Below the pieces are notes generated by a model. The model was not told the DNA's origin. It made no database searches and saw only the letters and a program-made list of their open reading frames with translations. The translations under genes were made by a program, and so were the position numbers. From AC-32 sp963821495 (lineage in GTDB: Bacteria; Actinomycetota; Thermoleophilia; Gaiellales; Gaiellaceae): DNA of 64,000 bases. Location of the stretch: the NCBI GenBank assembly GCA_963821495.1, contig CAWGEA010000003.1, forward strand, positions 2,294,001 to 2,358,000, in the 5' to 3' direction. Shown piece by piece: positions 16,523 through 25,198 of the stretch. Each line of letters begins with the position of its first letter. Within the stretch, counting starts at the first letter, position 1.

Positions 16523-17961
16523 CACTCCTCCAGGTATTCGAGAGACGGATACAACGCGCGAAATCGAGGGTAACCGGCCTCGTACACGCGCGACCAGCCT
16601 GGGTCGGGCTCGATCCGTTCGCGGGTCCGGATGCACGCCTCGATCGCCTCGTGAACGTCGGAAAACGCGCCTGCGGCAACCGCTCCGAGCAGGGCGGCTC
16701 CGAAGGCCGCTCCCTCCTCCACGGCCGTGAGCTCGAGAGGGAGGCCGAGCGTCGAGGAGACGATCCGCAGCCAGAGGCGGCTGCGGGCGCCTCCGCCCGA
16801 GACGCGCCCGCTCTCCGCGCGGACGCCCAGGTCTTGCAGGAGCTCCTGCGAGTCGCGCATGGCGTAGGCGACTCCTTCCAGGACGGCGCGGACGAGTGCC
16901 GCGCGGCCGTGCTCGAGTCCGAGGCCGGTGAACGCGGCGCGTGCTCGCGGGTCTGCGTGCGGAGTCCGCTCGCCCGAGAGGTACGGAAGGAAGAGAACGC
17001 CTCCGGCACCGGGCTCGACTCCCGCTGCCTCCGTGAGCAGCTCGTCATACGCGACCGTCGGGGCGAATGCATCCCGGAACCAGCGCAGCGAGCCCGCGGC
17101 CGAGAGCATCACCCCCATCGCGTGCCAGGTTCCCGGCACGGCATGGCAGAAGACGTGCAGGCGCCCTTCCGGCTCAGGCTCGTACGCCGGCAGCGCCGCG
17201 AAGACGACGCCCGAGGTACCGAGGACGACCGAGAGGGCCCCCGGCCCGGCCACGCCCACGCCCAGCGCGCCGGCCGCCTGGTCTCCGGCTCCGGCGGCGA
17301 CCGCGATCCCGTCCGCGGTTCGACCGGAGATCTGCGGCGACTCGATCGCCTCGGGCAGCCACTCGGGCGGGATCTCGAGCGCGCCCAGGACCTCGTCGCT
17401 CCAGCGCCGCTGCGCGACGTCGAACAGAAGCGTCCCCGAGGCATCCGCAACGTCGGTCGCGCGCTCGCCCGTGAGGCGAAGCCGCACGTAGTCCTTCGGC
17501 AGGAGAACGTGCCGGATCCGTCCGTAGGCCTCCGGCTCGTGCTTGCGCAGCCAGAGCAGCTTCGGCGCGGTGAAGCCCGTGAGCGCCCGGTTGCCCGTCA
17601 GGCGGATGAGCCGCTCGACGCCGATTCGCCGCTCGATCTCCTCGCACTCGGCGGACGTGCGTTGGTCGTTCCAGAGAATCGCGGGCCGGATCACACTGTC
17701 GTCCTGGTCGAGAGCCACGAGCCCGTGCATCTGGCCGGAGAGTCCGATGCCCGCTGAGCGGTCCGCGCCGACCGCGGCCAGCGCCGCCTCGCTCGCCCGC
17801 CACCAGTCCTCGGGATCCTGCTCGGCGTAGCCGGGCGCCGGAGCGGACAGCGGGTAGCCCCCCTCCGCCCGCGCGAGCACGTCGCCTGCGCGAGAGATGG
17901 CGATCGCCTTGACGCCGGTAGTGCCGACGTCGAGGCCGACGAACCTGGGGTCGGCGGGCAC
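16522..17961 (-). CDS. xylB: Xylulokinase
   Basis: This 479-residue FGGY-family kinase phosphorylates D-xylulose to D-xylulose 5-phosphate for the pentose phosphate pathway. It has VGLDVGTTGVKA at the N-terminus, GLSGQMHGLV and ILWNDQRT (substrate pocket), GAGDQAAGALG, LGTSGVVFA, PYLSGERTPH and the C-terminal GGGARSRLW. The Q-M-H-G motif favours xylulose over glycerol or ribulose. The neighbouring xylose isomerase-like gene supports this. A GTG or ATG start at 17961 fits the family N-terminus. Confidence 0.93.
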   Translation of the reverse strand: MPADPRFVGLDVGTTGVKAIAISRAGDVLARAEGGYPLSAPAPGYAEQDPEDWWRASEAALAAVGADRSAGIGLSGQMHGLVALDQDDSVIRPAILWNDQRTSAECEEIERRIGVERLIRLTGNRALTGFTAPKLLWLRKHEPEAYGRIRHVLLPKDYVRLRLTGERATDVADASGTLLFDVAQRRWSDEVLGALEIPPEWLPEAIESPQISGRTADGIAVAAGAGDQAAGALGVGVAGPGALSVVLGTSGVVFAALPAYEPEPEGRLHVFCHAVPGTWHAMGVMLSAAGSLRWFRDAFAPTVAYDELLTEAAGVEPGAGGVLFLPYLSGERTPHADPRARAAFTGLGLEHGRAALVRAVLEGVAYAMRDSQELLQDLGVRAESGRVSGGGARSRLWLRIVSSTLGLPLELTAVEEGAAFGAALLGAVAAGAFSDVHEAIEACIRTRERIEPDPGWSRVYEAGYPRFRALYPSLEYLEE

Positions 17962-17982
17962 GGTCGTGCTCGCGCTCGCGCG

Positions 17983-18996
17983 CTACCCGGCGCCGAGCGC
18001 TGCGTAGACGAGCTCGTAGGCGGCCACGGCGTCCTTGCGCAGCTGGGCCTCACGCAGTGCCTCGCCGTCGAGCCGCTCGGCGACGCCGTCGATGAACCGC
18101 CAGTGCACCACGCTGCGCCGCACGGCCTCGACCGCGTCCTCGGTGTACGGGTAGAGGTCGAATCCGAGCCGCTCGCCCTTGTCGCCGTAGCCCGCACGCC
18201 GTAGCTCGACCGCCAGCTCGAGGGTCTCCATGAAGGCGGTCGCGCCGACCATGTTGTCGTCGTCGAACGTGCCCCAGCCCGAATTGGCGTGTTGATGGCC
18301 AAGCAGACCCTCGGAGGCAAGCAGCGCCGCGTACTCGGCCAGGTTCTCGCCGTTCATGATCAGGTGCTGCCAGTCCATGTTGACCTGGACGTTGTCGAGG
18401 CCCTGCCGCCGCAGCGTGTGGATCACGTGGAGCGTCATTCCCACGTTGCGCATCAGGATCTTCATCGCGGGCTCCGAGTTCTTGTGCTCCAGGAAGAGCT
18501 TGATCCCGCGGTCGCGACAGCGCTGCGCCGCCTGGCCGATGCCGTCGAGGAACCAGGCCCAGGTCTCCTTGTACGGCGCCTGGAACGGGTAGTTGTAGCC
18601 CTCGATCCCCGGCCAGACGATGAAGTTCGCCTCGAGCTCGCCCGCGAAATCGATCGCGTCGAGCGTCCGCTTCACGGCCTCGTTCCGGGTCGCCTCGTCG
18701 GGCGAGACGAGCCCCCCTTTCCCGAAGCGGGGATCGAGATGGAGCCCGGTTGCCACGCAGTACACGTCGTGGCCGTCGAGGGCGTCGCGCACGTCGTCGA
18801 GGTTGGCCGGCGAGAGCTCCTGCGGGTAGTGGAACTCGTAGCCGTCGATCAGGTCGCCGAGACCCTCCACCGCTTCGCGCACGCGCTCCACGGTGGTCTG
18901 TCCCGCGCGCTCAGGCTTGTAGCCGTCCGGGACGAACCGCGTGACCATCGGCCCGAAGGCCCAGATGCCGAGGCTGGTCTTGAGCGGCTTGCTCAT
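17983..18996 (-). CDS. Xylose isomerase-like TIM-barrel sugar isomerase
   Basis: This 337-residue protein belongs to the xylose isomerase/AP endonuclease 2 TIM-barrel superfamily. Likely metal ligands are visible in KLFLEHKNSEP (Glu), NMDWQHLIMNGEN (Asp, His) and LGHQHANSGWGTFDDDN (His, Asp). It is shorter than classical XylA (about 390-440) and lacks its standard signatures, so it represents a diverged branch. Being 21 bases upstream of xylulokinase in the same operon makes xylose-to-xylulose isomerisation the best guess; a related aldose remains possible. Confidence 0.8.
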   Translation of the reverse strand: MSKPLKTSLGIWAFGPMVTRFVPDGYKPERAGQTTVERVREAVEGLGDLIDGYEFHYPQELSPANLDDVRDALDGHDVYCVATGLHLDPRFGKGGLVSPDEATRNEAVKRTLDAIDFAGELEANFIVWPGIEGYNYPFQAPYKETWAWFLDGIGQAAQRCRDRGIKLFLEHKNSEPAMKILMRNVGMTLHVIHTLRRQGLDNVQVNMDWQHLIMNGENLAEYAALLASEGLLGHQHANSGWGTFDDDNMVGATAFMETLELAVELRRAGYGDKGERLGFDLYPYTEDAVEAVRRSVVHWRFIDGVAERLDGEALREAQLRKDAVAAYELVYAALGAG

Positions 18997-19012
18997 CGTC
19001 GGTCGAACTCGA

Positions 19013-19907
19013 TCAGATTTCGCGCTTGCGTGCGCGGCCCTCCTCGTCCAGGTAGTCGCTCCACGACCGGCTCGGCGAGTAGCCGAGTAGCCGCTCGGCC
19101 TTCGCGCACGAGATCCCGGAGGCGTCCTCGCGAGCGAGTGGGCGCAGCTCGATCTCGTCCGCCGTAGTAGCGGCGGACGAGCTCGGCGAACGGGCGGCCG
19201 CCGACGTTGTCGGGAGACGCGATGTAGAACACCTCGTGACCCGGGAGGTCGGAGTCGACCGCGAGCACGATCGCGTCTGCGAGGTCGTAGGCGTCCGTGT
19301 AGCTCCAGAGGTTGGGGCTCAGGACCGCGGGATCCCGCACCTGCGGCCCGAGGTTGCGCTCGTAGTTCTCCTCGTTCTGCACCCAGCTCGGACGAAGCGA
19401 GATGCAGCGGATGTCGGAGCGCGCCACGGCAGCATCCATCAGCAGCTCTCCGAACCACTTCGAGAGCGCGTAGGGATCCTGCGGCCTGACCGGGTGCTCC
19501 TCGTCGACGGGCACGTAGTCCGGCAGGAACTCGCGCTCCGGGAAGAAGAACCCGGGGATCGTCTCGCTCGAGATGTAGACGAACCGCCCCACGCCAAAGC
19601 GGACGGCCGCCTCGAGCACGTTGAAGGTCGCAGTCAGGTTGTTCCGGAAGACAACGTGCGGCGGGTTCTTGGTCGGGTCCGGGATCGCGCCCGCGTGGAC
19701 GACAGCGTCGACGCCGCGGACGATCGCAAACGCGTCGCCCGCGTCGGTCAGGTCGGCCTGGACGTACTCCCCCGGCTCGTCGGGAAGCGTCCGCTCGAAC
19801 ACACCTCGGGCCAGGTCGGAGGTGCGCACGTCGTGTCCGGCTGCGAGCAGGGCGGAGACGGCGGCGGAGCCGACCTTGCCTTTCCCTCCCGTGACGAGAA
19901 CGCGGAT
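19013..19907 (-). pseudogene. NAD-dependent epimerase/dehydratase gene, frameshifted, no canonical start
   Basis: The product is an extended SDR resembling uronate dehydrogenases and UDP-sugar epimerases: VLVTGGKGKVGSAAV (NAD loop), DAVVHAGAIPDPTKN, a catalytic Ser in YISSETI, and PYALSKWFGE. Two lesions are visible. First, between the in-frame TGA at 19929 and the NAD loop there is no ATG, GTG or TTG; the best candidate is ATC at 19907, six bases after GAGGGG. Second, near 19159-19163 one extra G (GGCGG instead of GGCG) shifts the frame. Past it, the +1 frame gives the expected family ending (DEIELRPLAREDASG..., KAERLLGYSPSRSW) with a stop at 19013. The unshifted frame runs out-of-family to 18993. 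This is a decaying gene or a sequence error. Confidence 0.75.
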
Positions 19908-19928
19908 GCTTGACCCCTCGCGGGCGGG

Positions 19929-20720
19929 TCAGCCGGTGACGGCCTGCCGGTACTCGCGCACGACGAGCTCGGTCAACTCTTCCACGGAGGTCTCCTTGGT
20001 CGGCTTGTCGAGCGTGATCTCGCCGTGCTGGAGCAGATTCACGCGGTCGCAGACCTCGAACACGTGCGCGTAGTTGTGCAGGATCAGGATCATCGACACC
20101 TCGCCCTGGTCCCGGAGCTTCCGGATCAGGTCGAGGATGAGCGCTCCCTCCTTCACGCCCATCGCCGCCAGCGGCTCGTCCAGCAGGATGATCTTGGCGT
20201 CCGAGTAGACCGAGCGCGCGACCGCGATCGACTGGCGCTGGCCTCCCGAGAGCTGGGCCACCTCCGCGTCGACGTCCGGGATCCGGACGCCCATCTCGTC
20301 GAGGTGCTTGCGGGCCCGCTTGCGCATCTCGCCGTTGTTCAGCAGCGGCAGCGCGACGCCGCCGAGCTTCCCGAGCAGCTCCCGCTTGAGGAACATGTTG
20401 TGGTAGACGGACATGCCCGGCACGAGCGCCAGGTCCTGGTAGACGGTGTCGATCCCGAGCGTGCGGGCGTGCGCGACCGAGCGGATCGACACCTCCTCGC
20501 CGTTGATGAAGATCGTGCCGTTGTCCGGCTTCTGGAAGCCGCTGATGATCTTGACCAGCGTGGACTTGCCGGCCCCGTTGTCGCCGATCAGCCCGAGCAC
20601 CTCGCCGCGCCCCAGGTGCATCGAGACGTCCTCGAGGGCGCGCACCGCTCCGAACCGCTTCGAGATGTTCTCGACACGGATCGCCTCGTCGGCCTCTCGG
20701 CCGTTGCCCGAGTCGCTCAT
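19929..20720 (-). CDS. Sugar ABC transporter ATP-binding protein
   Basis: This 263-residue protein is a single ABC domain. It shows Walker A GLIGDNGAGKST, a Q-loop with VYQDLALV, signature LSGGQRQSIAV, Walker B IILLDEPLAAMG and the switch His in LILHNYAH. Carbohydrate CUT2 transporters often use a double-length ATPase (RbsA type); this one is single-domain, like FrcA. It powers the permease encoded just upstream, whose stop it overlaps by 4 bases. Confidence 0.92.
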   Translation of the reverse strand: MSDSGNGREADEAIRVENISKRFGAVRALEDVSMHLGRGEVLGLIGDNGAGKSTLVKIISGFQKPDNGTIFINGEEVSIRSVAHARTLGIDTVYQDLALVPGMSVYHNMFLKRELLGKLGGVALPLLNNGEMRKRARKHLDEMGVRIPDVDAEVAQLSGGQRQSIAVARSVYSDAKIILLDEPLAAMGVKEGALILDLIRKLRDQGEVSMILILHNYAHVFEVCDRVNLLQHGEITLDKPTKETSVEELTELVVREYRQAVTG

Positions 20721-21763
20721 CTGCCCCCCCTCCCGAGCACACCGAGGTTCTTCAGCCGCTGGATCTGCACGTTCAGGATCATCGCACCCAGGATCGCAAT
20801 CCCGATGATCAGGTCGAAGTTGAATGCGCTGACGCCGAGGATCGTGAAGCCGATGTTCAGGATGGCAAGCACGCAGACGCCGAGGAAGCCGCCGATGATC
20901 GTGCCCGAACCGCCCATCAGCGACGTCCCGCCGATGACCGCGGCCGCGACCGCGAGGAACATGATGTCGGTGCCGCCCTGGAGCGGCAGGATCGACGTGA
21001 TCCGGGTCGAGTCCATCATCCCGGCGAAGCCGCCGAGCATGCTGCAGAGCATGAAGTTGCCGATCTTGATCCACCGGACGTTGACGCCGCTCTCTCTCGC
21101 GCCGATCAGGTTGCCGCCCGTCGCGACCGTGTGGACGCCCCATCTGGTCCGCACGAGCACGATCTGCAGGACCACGACGGCTAACAGCGCCCACCAGAAC
21201 TCCGAGTTGAACCAGAGCGGATAGCCGCCGAAGATCTCCCTGAACGTGTGGCCGCCCGGCGTCTCCACCTGGAAGCCGTGCAGGGCCCGCAGGTTGATCC
21301 CGTTCAGGAAGAACAACATCCCGAGCGTGGTGATGAACGAAGGGACGCCGAGGTAGGTCGTGATCAACCCGTTCGTGAGACCGACGGCGGCGGCCGCCAG
21401 CAGGCCGAAGATCACCCCCAGCCAGATCGGCAGCCCGAGCCCGTCGGGCTCGGGCGCCGTCGTCAGATACATGATGATCGGCGTGAGCGCGAAGACCCGC
21501 CCCACCGACAGGTCGATCTCGCCGCAGATCAGGAGCATCACCTCGCCGCAGGCGATCAGCGCGATCGGCCCGACGTACTCGGCGATGTTCTTGATCGTCG
21601 GTGCCGAGTAGAACGCCGACGACCGCAGCGAGAAGTAGACGATCAGCCCGATCGCGACGACGAGGATGCTCGCCTCGCGTCGGTTCGCGAACGCCTCGAG
21701 CGCGCGCCAGCCCAGGCCACGCGCTCGTCCGCGGCGTCCGGCTTCTGACCCCGCCACCGCCAT
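20717..21763 (-). CDS. Sugar ABC transporter permease (RbsC type)
   Basis: This 348-residue integral membrane protein has about ten hydrophobic segments and the CUT2 permease signatures GEIDLSVGRVFAL and VGLTNGLITTYLGVPSFITTLG, then GGTSLMGGSGTIIGG near the C-terminus. It forms the channel for the adjacent ATPase and lipoprotein. The transported sugar is likely a pentose, from the xylose and arabinose genes around it. Confidence 0.92.
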   Translation of the reverse strand: MAVAGSEAGRRGRARGLGWRALEAFANRREASILVVAIGLIVYFSLRSSAFYSAPTIKNIAEYVGPIALIACGEVMLLICGEIDLSVGRVFALTPIIMYLTTAPEPDGLGLPIWLGVIFGLLAAAAVGLTNGLITTYLGVPSFITTLGMLFFLNGINLRALHGFQVETPGGHTFREIFGGYPLWFNSEFWWALLAVVVLQIVLVRTRWGVHTVATGGNLIGARESGVNVRWIKIGNFMLCSMLGGFAGMMDSTRITSILPLQGGTDIMFLAVAAAVIGGTSLMGGSGTIIGGFLGVCVLAILNIGFTILGVSAFNFDLIIGIAILGAMILNVQIQRLKNLGVLGRGGR

Positions 21764-21782
21764 CGCCTACTACCTCAGGCGG

Positions 21783-22919
21783 CTAGGTCGACTTCACGTA
21801 TTGCTGGGAGCTGGAGCTTCCCTCGTAGCGGGTCTTCGTGGTCAGGTACGGCTTGACGTTGTCCTTCGTGACGAACAGGAGACCCGTGTTCGTGTCGGAC
21901 GGCGCCATCAACCCGCCCGAGATCTTGTACAGGAACAGCTGGACTGCGGGGTAGAACCCCTGGAGATAGGGCTGCTGGTCGATCGTGAAGTCCAGGAAGC
22001 CCTTGTCGATCAGCTTGAGCGTCGTCGGCAGGAGGTCGTACCCGCCACCGTGGATCCCCTTGGAGGGGAGGTTGTACTTCTGCATCACCTGGGCGACGCC
22101 CTGCGTGCTTCCCGCGTCGACCGCGAACATGCCCTTCAGGTCTTTGTGACCCTGGTAGTAGGCGTCGATCTTCGAGAGCTCGCCGGCCGTGTCGGCGCCG
22201 GTCGCGATCTGCGTGAAGTTGATGGGCTTGCCCGAGTCCTTGATCGCCTGCTTCGCGCCGTCGATGCGCGGCTGGATGTTCAGCGACCCCGGCGTCGCGA
22301 TGAAGCCGGCGACGTCGCCGCTCGGGATCAGCTCGACGATCTTCTCGCCCATCTTCTGGCCCGACACGAACAGATCCTGGCCGATGTACGCGAGTCGCTC
22401 GTTCGCGCTGCCGGGCGGCACGTCCGCGTTGTAGGCGATGACCGGGATCCCGGCGTCGAGCGCCTTCTTGGTCGGCTCGTCGAACGCCTTGGCGTCGATC
22501 AGGCAGACGCAGATTCCGTCCGCGCCCGAGGAGATCGCGCTGTTCATCGCGGAGACCATCTGCCCGACATCGCTGGTCTCCGAGCCGGTCCACTGGTGGG
22601 TGGTGTTGAAGATCGCGCCCATGTCCTCGATCCCGTACTGCGTCGGGACGAAGAACGGGTTCGTCGTGACGTGGTTGACGAAGACCCACTTCCACTTGGG
22701 CGTCTCCGGGAAGTCGCCGACGCCGCTGCTGGAGCTGCTGCCCCCGCCGCCGCCACAGGCGGCAAGCAGTGCGGGGAGCGAAAGTGCGGCGCCGCCCGCC
22801 CCGATGATGCTGAGCAGCTTCTTGCGATCCATCCCGGCCGGGACTTCCGACTCGGGGAGATCGTCGACTCGCGACGCGAACTCGTCGAGCTGCGTCTCCA
22901 GATACTTCTGCTGGTTCAC
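21783..22919 (-). CDS. Sugar ABC transporter substrate-binding lipoprotein
   Basis: This 378-residue protein binds sugar outside the membrane. A cytoplasm-facing leader of about 30 residues precedes a signal segment (MDRKKLLSIIGAGGAALSLP) and the lipobox LLAAC, followed by a Gly/Ser linker. The body is a periplasmic-binding type 1 fold (ISSGADGICVCLIDAKAF, IAYNADVP, GGYDLLP). GTG 22919 is preceded by AGGAGG at ideal spacing, which decides the start. It is the first gene of the operon. Confidence 0.9.
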   Translation of the reverse strand: MNQQKYLETQLDEFASRVDDLPESEVPAGMDRKKLLSIIGAGGAALSLPALLAACGGGGGSSSSSGVGDFPETPKWKWVFVNHVTTNPFFVPTQYGIEDMGAIFNTTHQWTGSETSDVGQMVSAMNSAISSGADGICVCLIDAKAFDEPTKKALDAGIPVIAYNADVPPGSANERLAYIGQDLFVSGQKMGEKIVELIPSGDVAGFIATPGSLNIQPRIDGAKQAIKDSGKPINFTQIATGADTAGELSKIDAYYQGHKDLKGMFAVDAGSTQGVAQVMQKYNLPSKGIHGGGYDLLPTTLKLIDKGFLDFTIDQQPYLQGFYPAVQLFLYKISGGLMAPSDTNTGLLFVTKDNVKPYLTTKTRYEGSSSSQQYVKST

Positions 22920-23044
22920 CCGGCACCTCCTTGGGAACGCCCTTCGAGCGCGAGCGGCGACCATAACACCGTGAAATAGAGGCGTCGACCCCGGGGGAAC
23001 ACCGGCCGTCCGCGCCGGTCGCGGGCGAGGGTACGGTCTCGCGG
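22920..23044. promoter_or_regulatory. Divergent promoter region between sugar-binding lipoprotein gene and galK
   Basis: These 125 bases separate two divergently transcribed sugar genes, so both promoters must lie here. On the minus strand GTTATGG (near 22961-22968) is the most AT-rich patch and could be a -10 element. ACCGG and CCGGT flank CCGTCCGCG around 23004-23022 and could form a small operator. AGGAGG for the lipoprotein is at its left edge. No regulator gene is adjacent. Confidence 0.35.
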
Positions 23045-24166
23045 ATGAGCTCAGCTCTTCCGAGCCGCGCCGTCTTCGCGCCGGCGCGCGTGAATTTGAT
23101 CGGCGAGCACACCGACTACTCGGGCGGTCTCGTCTTGCCCGTAGCGGTGGACCTAGGGACGACCGTCACGTGGCTCCCCGCCGAGCGAGCCACGATTCGC
23201 CTGCATTCGGTGGCATTCGGCGAGGCCGTCGAAATCCAACTGGACGAGGCAAGTCCAGAGCCATTCGTAGGCTGGGGCCGCTACGTGGCAGCGCTTGTCC
23301 GGCTGCTCCGCGAGCACGGGCTGCCGCCAGTCGGGCTGGACGGGGAGATCGTCTCCACTGTCCCGATCGGAGCCGGGATGTCCTCGTCGGCCGCACTGAC
23401 GGTCTCGGTCGGTCTCGCCCTGACGAAGGCTGCCTCGTGCGAGCCGACGCGCATCGAGTTGGCGAGAATCGCCCAGGCGGCCGAGCGGCTCGCGGTCGGC
23501 GTGCCGGTAGGTCTGATGGATCCTGCGAGCTCGCTGCTCGGACGCAAAGGGCACGCGCTCCTGCTCGATTGCGCAACCGGGGAGCACCGGCTCGTTCCGC
23601 TGCCGCCCGGGATCGCCCTCGTCGTCTTCGACTCGGGCATCCGCCACGAGCTCGAGGTCAGCGCCTACGGCGAGCGGCGGCTCGAGCTCGAGCGCGCGCT
23701 GTCGGCGATCGGCTCGGACCGCCCGTCCTCGTTGAGCGCCGCCGAGGCGGAGACCAGGGCGGCCACGGAGGGAGTCGACGAGATCGCACGGCGCAGGCTT
23801 CGCCACGTGGTCACCGAGAACGAGCGGGTGCGTGAGGTCGTAGCCGCGCTCGAAGAGCCGGGCGGAGCCGACATCGCTGCCCTCGGAGGGCTCTTCCGCG
23901 AGGGTCACGAGAGCCTTCGTGACGACTTCGAGGTCTCGATTCCGGAGCTCGACCGGCTCGTGGACCTCGCCTACGACCACGGAGCGATTGCCGCACGAAT
24001 GATCGGCGGCGGGTTCGGCGGCTCCGTGCTCGCCCTGGCCCGCGAGGACGAGGCGGGCGACCTCGCCGCCACGGTCACGCGCCGCTACGCCGACCGGCCC
24101 GGACGAGCAGCGACGCCGTACGTCTGTGCCTCGGTCGACGGCGCGCACGAGACCGAGCCCGCGTGA
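23045..24166 (+). CDS. galK: Galactokinase
   Basis: This 373-residue GHMP kinase phosphorylates galactose to galactose 1-phosphate. ARVNLIGEHTDYSGGLVLP is the galactokinase signature, PIGAGMSSSAAL is the phosphate-binding loop, VGLMDPASSLLG contains the catalytic Asp, and IGGGFGGSVLAL is the third GHMP motif. It is divergent from the pentose transporter operon. galE and galT are not in the window, though the damaged epimerase gene at 19013-19907 is of a related fold. Confidence 0.94.
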   Translation: MSSALPSRAVFAPARVNLIGEHTDYSGGLVLPVAVDLGTTVTWLPAERATIRLHSVAFGEAVEIQLDEASPEPFVGWGRYVAALVRLLREHGLPPVGLDGEIVSTVPIGAGMSSSAALTVSVGLALTKAASCEPTRIELARIAQAAERLAVGVPVGLMDPASSLLGRKGHALLLDCATGEHRLVPLPPGIALVVFDSGIRHELEVSAYGERRLELERALSAIGSDRPSSLSAAEAETRAATEGVDEIARRRLRHVVTENERVREVVAALEEPGGADIAALGGLFREGHESLRDDFEVSIPELDRLVDLAYDHGAIAARMIGGGFGGSVLALAREDEAGDLAATVTRRYADRPGRAATPYVCASVDGAHETEPA

Positions 24167-24170
24167 CGAC

Positions 24171-25151
24171 TCACCATCGCTGGTGCACCACCGGGGAAAC
24201 GCGGCTGCGGTAGATCTCGGCGATCCGCTCCATCGTCTCGCTCGAGGGCGCAGGGAGGTCGGCCGCGGCCGCATTCGCGCGCGCCTGCTCCGGGGTCTTC
24301 GCGCCCGGGATCACCGTCGAGACGGCGTCGAAGGCGAGGATCCAGCGCAGCGCGAGCTGGGCCATGGTCGCGCCCTGCGGCACCAGTGGCCGCAGCTCCT
24401 CCACCACCGCGAGCCCGAGCTCGAAGCCGAGTCCGGAGAAGGTCTCGCCCATGTCGAACTCCTCGCCGTGCCGGTTGAAGGCGCGGTGATCGTCCGCTGC
24501 GAACGTCGTTTCTCGGCTGAACTTCCCGGTCAGCAGCCCGGAGGCGAGCGGGACGCGGACGATCACCCCGACGTCGCGCCGCCGCGCCTGGTCGAAGAAG
24601 AGCTCTGCCGGCCGCTGCCTGAGCATGTTGAAGATGATCTGCACGGTCGAGACGCCGTCGTACTCGATCGCCTTCAGCCCTTGTTCGACCTTCTCGACGC
24701 TGACGCCGTAGGCCTTGACCAGGCCTTCCTGCACCAGCCGGCTGCACGCCTCGTGCACCTCGGGCATGTAGTACGTCTCCCAGGGAGGGCAGTGCAGCTG
24801 GACGAGGTCGACCGACTCGACGCCCAGGTTCTCGCGGGAGCGCTCGAGCCAGTCGTGGAGGTTCTCGTACGTGTAGAGATCCGGGTCGAGCGGCGCTCGT
24901 CTGCCGAACTTGGTCGCGACCACCAGCCGCTCCTCGCGCTCCTGGAGCAGCCGCGCGATCAGGCGCTCCGAGCGCCCGTCGCCGTAGACGTCGGCGGTGT
25001 CGAAGAAGGTGACTCCCGCGTCCACCGCTGCGTGCATGGCGGCGAGCGACTCCTCGTCGTCCGTTTCCCCCCAGCTCCCGCCGATCGCCCACGCGCCGAA
25101 GCCCACCTCGGAGACCTCCGAGCCGGTTTTCCCGAGGCGCCTCGTCTGCAT
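24171..25151 (-). CDS. Aldo/keto reductase
   Basis: This 326-residue NADPH-dependent reductase shows the catalytic set in order: Asp and Tyr in FFDTADVYGDGRSE, Lys in VVATKFG, and His in VQLHCPPWET. The C-terminal SVIPGAKTPEQARANA-like stretch (STVIPGAKTP) binds the cofactor. It converges with galK, four bases apart, and is divergent from araA. A sugar-aldehyde substrate is plausible given its place but not shown. I chose ATG 25151; a TTG at 25163 would add four residues. Confidence 0.9.
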   Translation of the reverse strand: MQTRRLGKTGSEVSEVGFGAWAIGGSWGETDDEESLAAMHAAVDAGVTFFDTADVYGDGRSERLIARLLQEREERLVVATKFGRRAPLDPDLYTYENLHDWLERSRENLGVESVDLVQLHCPPWETYYMPEVHEACSRLVQEGLVKAYGVSVEKVEQGLKAIEYDGVSTVQIIFNMLRQRPAELFFDQARRRDVGVIVRVPLASGLLTGKFSRETTFAADDHRAFNRHGEEFDMGETFSGLGFELGLAVVEELRPLVPQGATMAQLALRWILAFDAVSTVIPGAKTPEQARANAAAADLPAPSSETMERIAEIYRSRVSPVVHQRW

Positions 25152-25198
25152 ACGCGAATCCAATCAGCCGCGAGCGGCCTCTGTCAGGATCTCCGCGC

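Noticed and set aside
18993..19160. Unshifted C-terminal end of the epimerase frame as genuine protein
   Set aside because: It is Arg-rich and unlike the family, whereas the +1 frame over the same bases gives a family-like ending.
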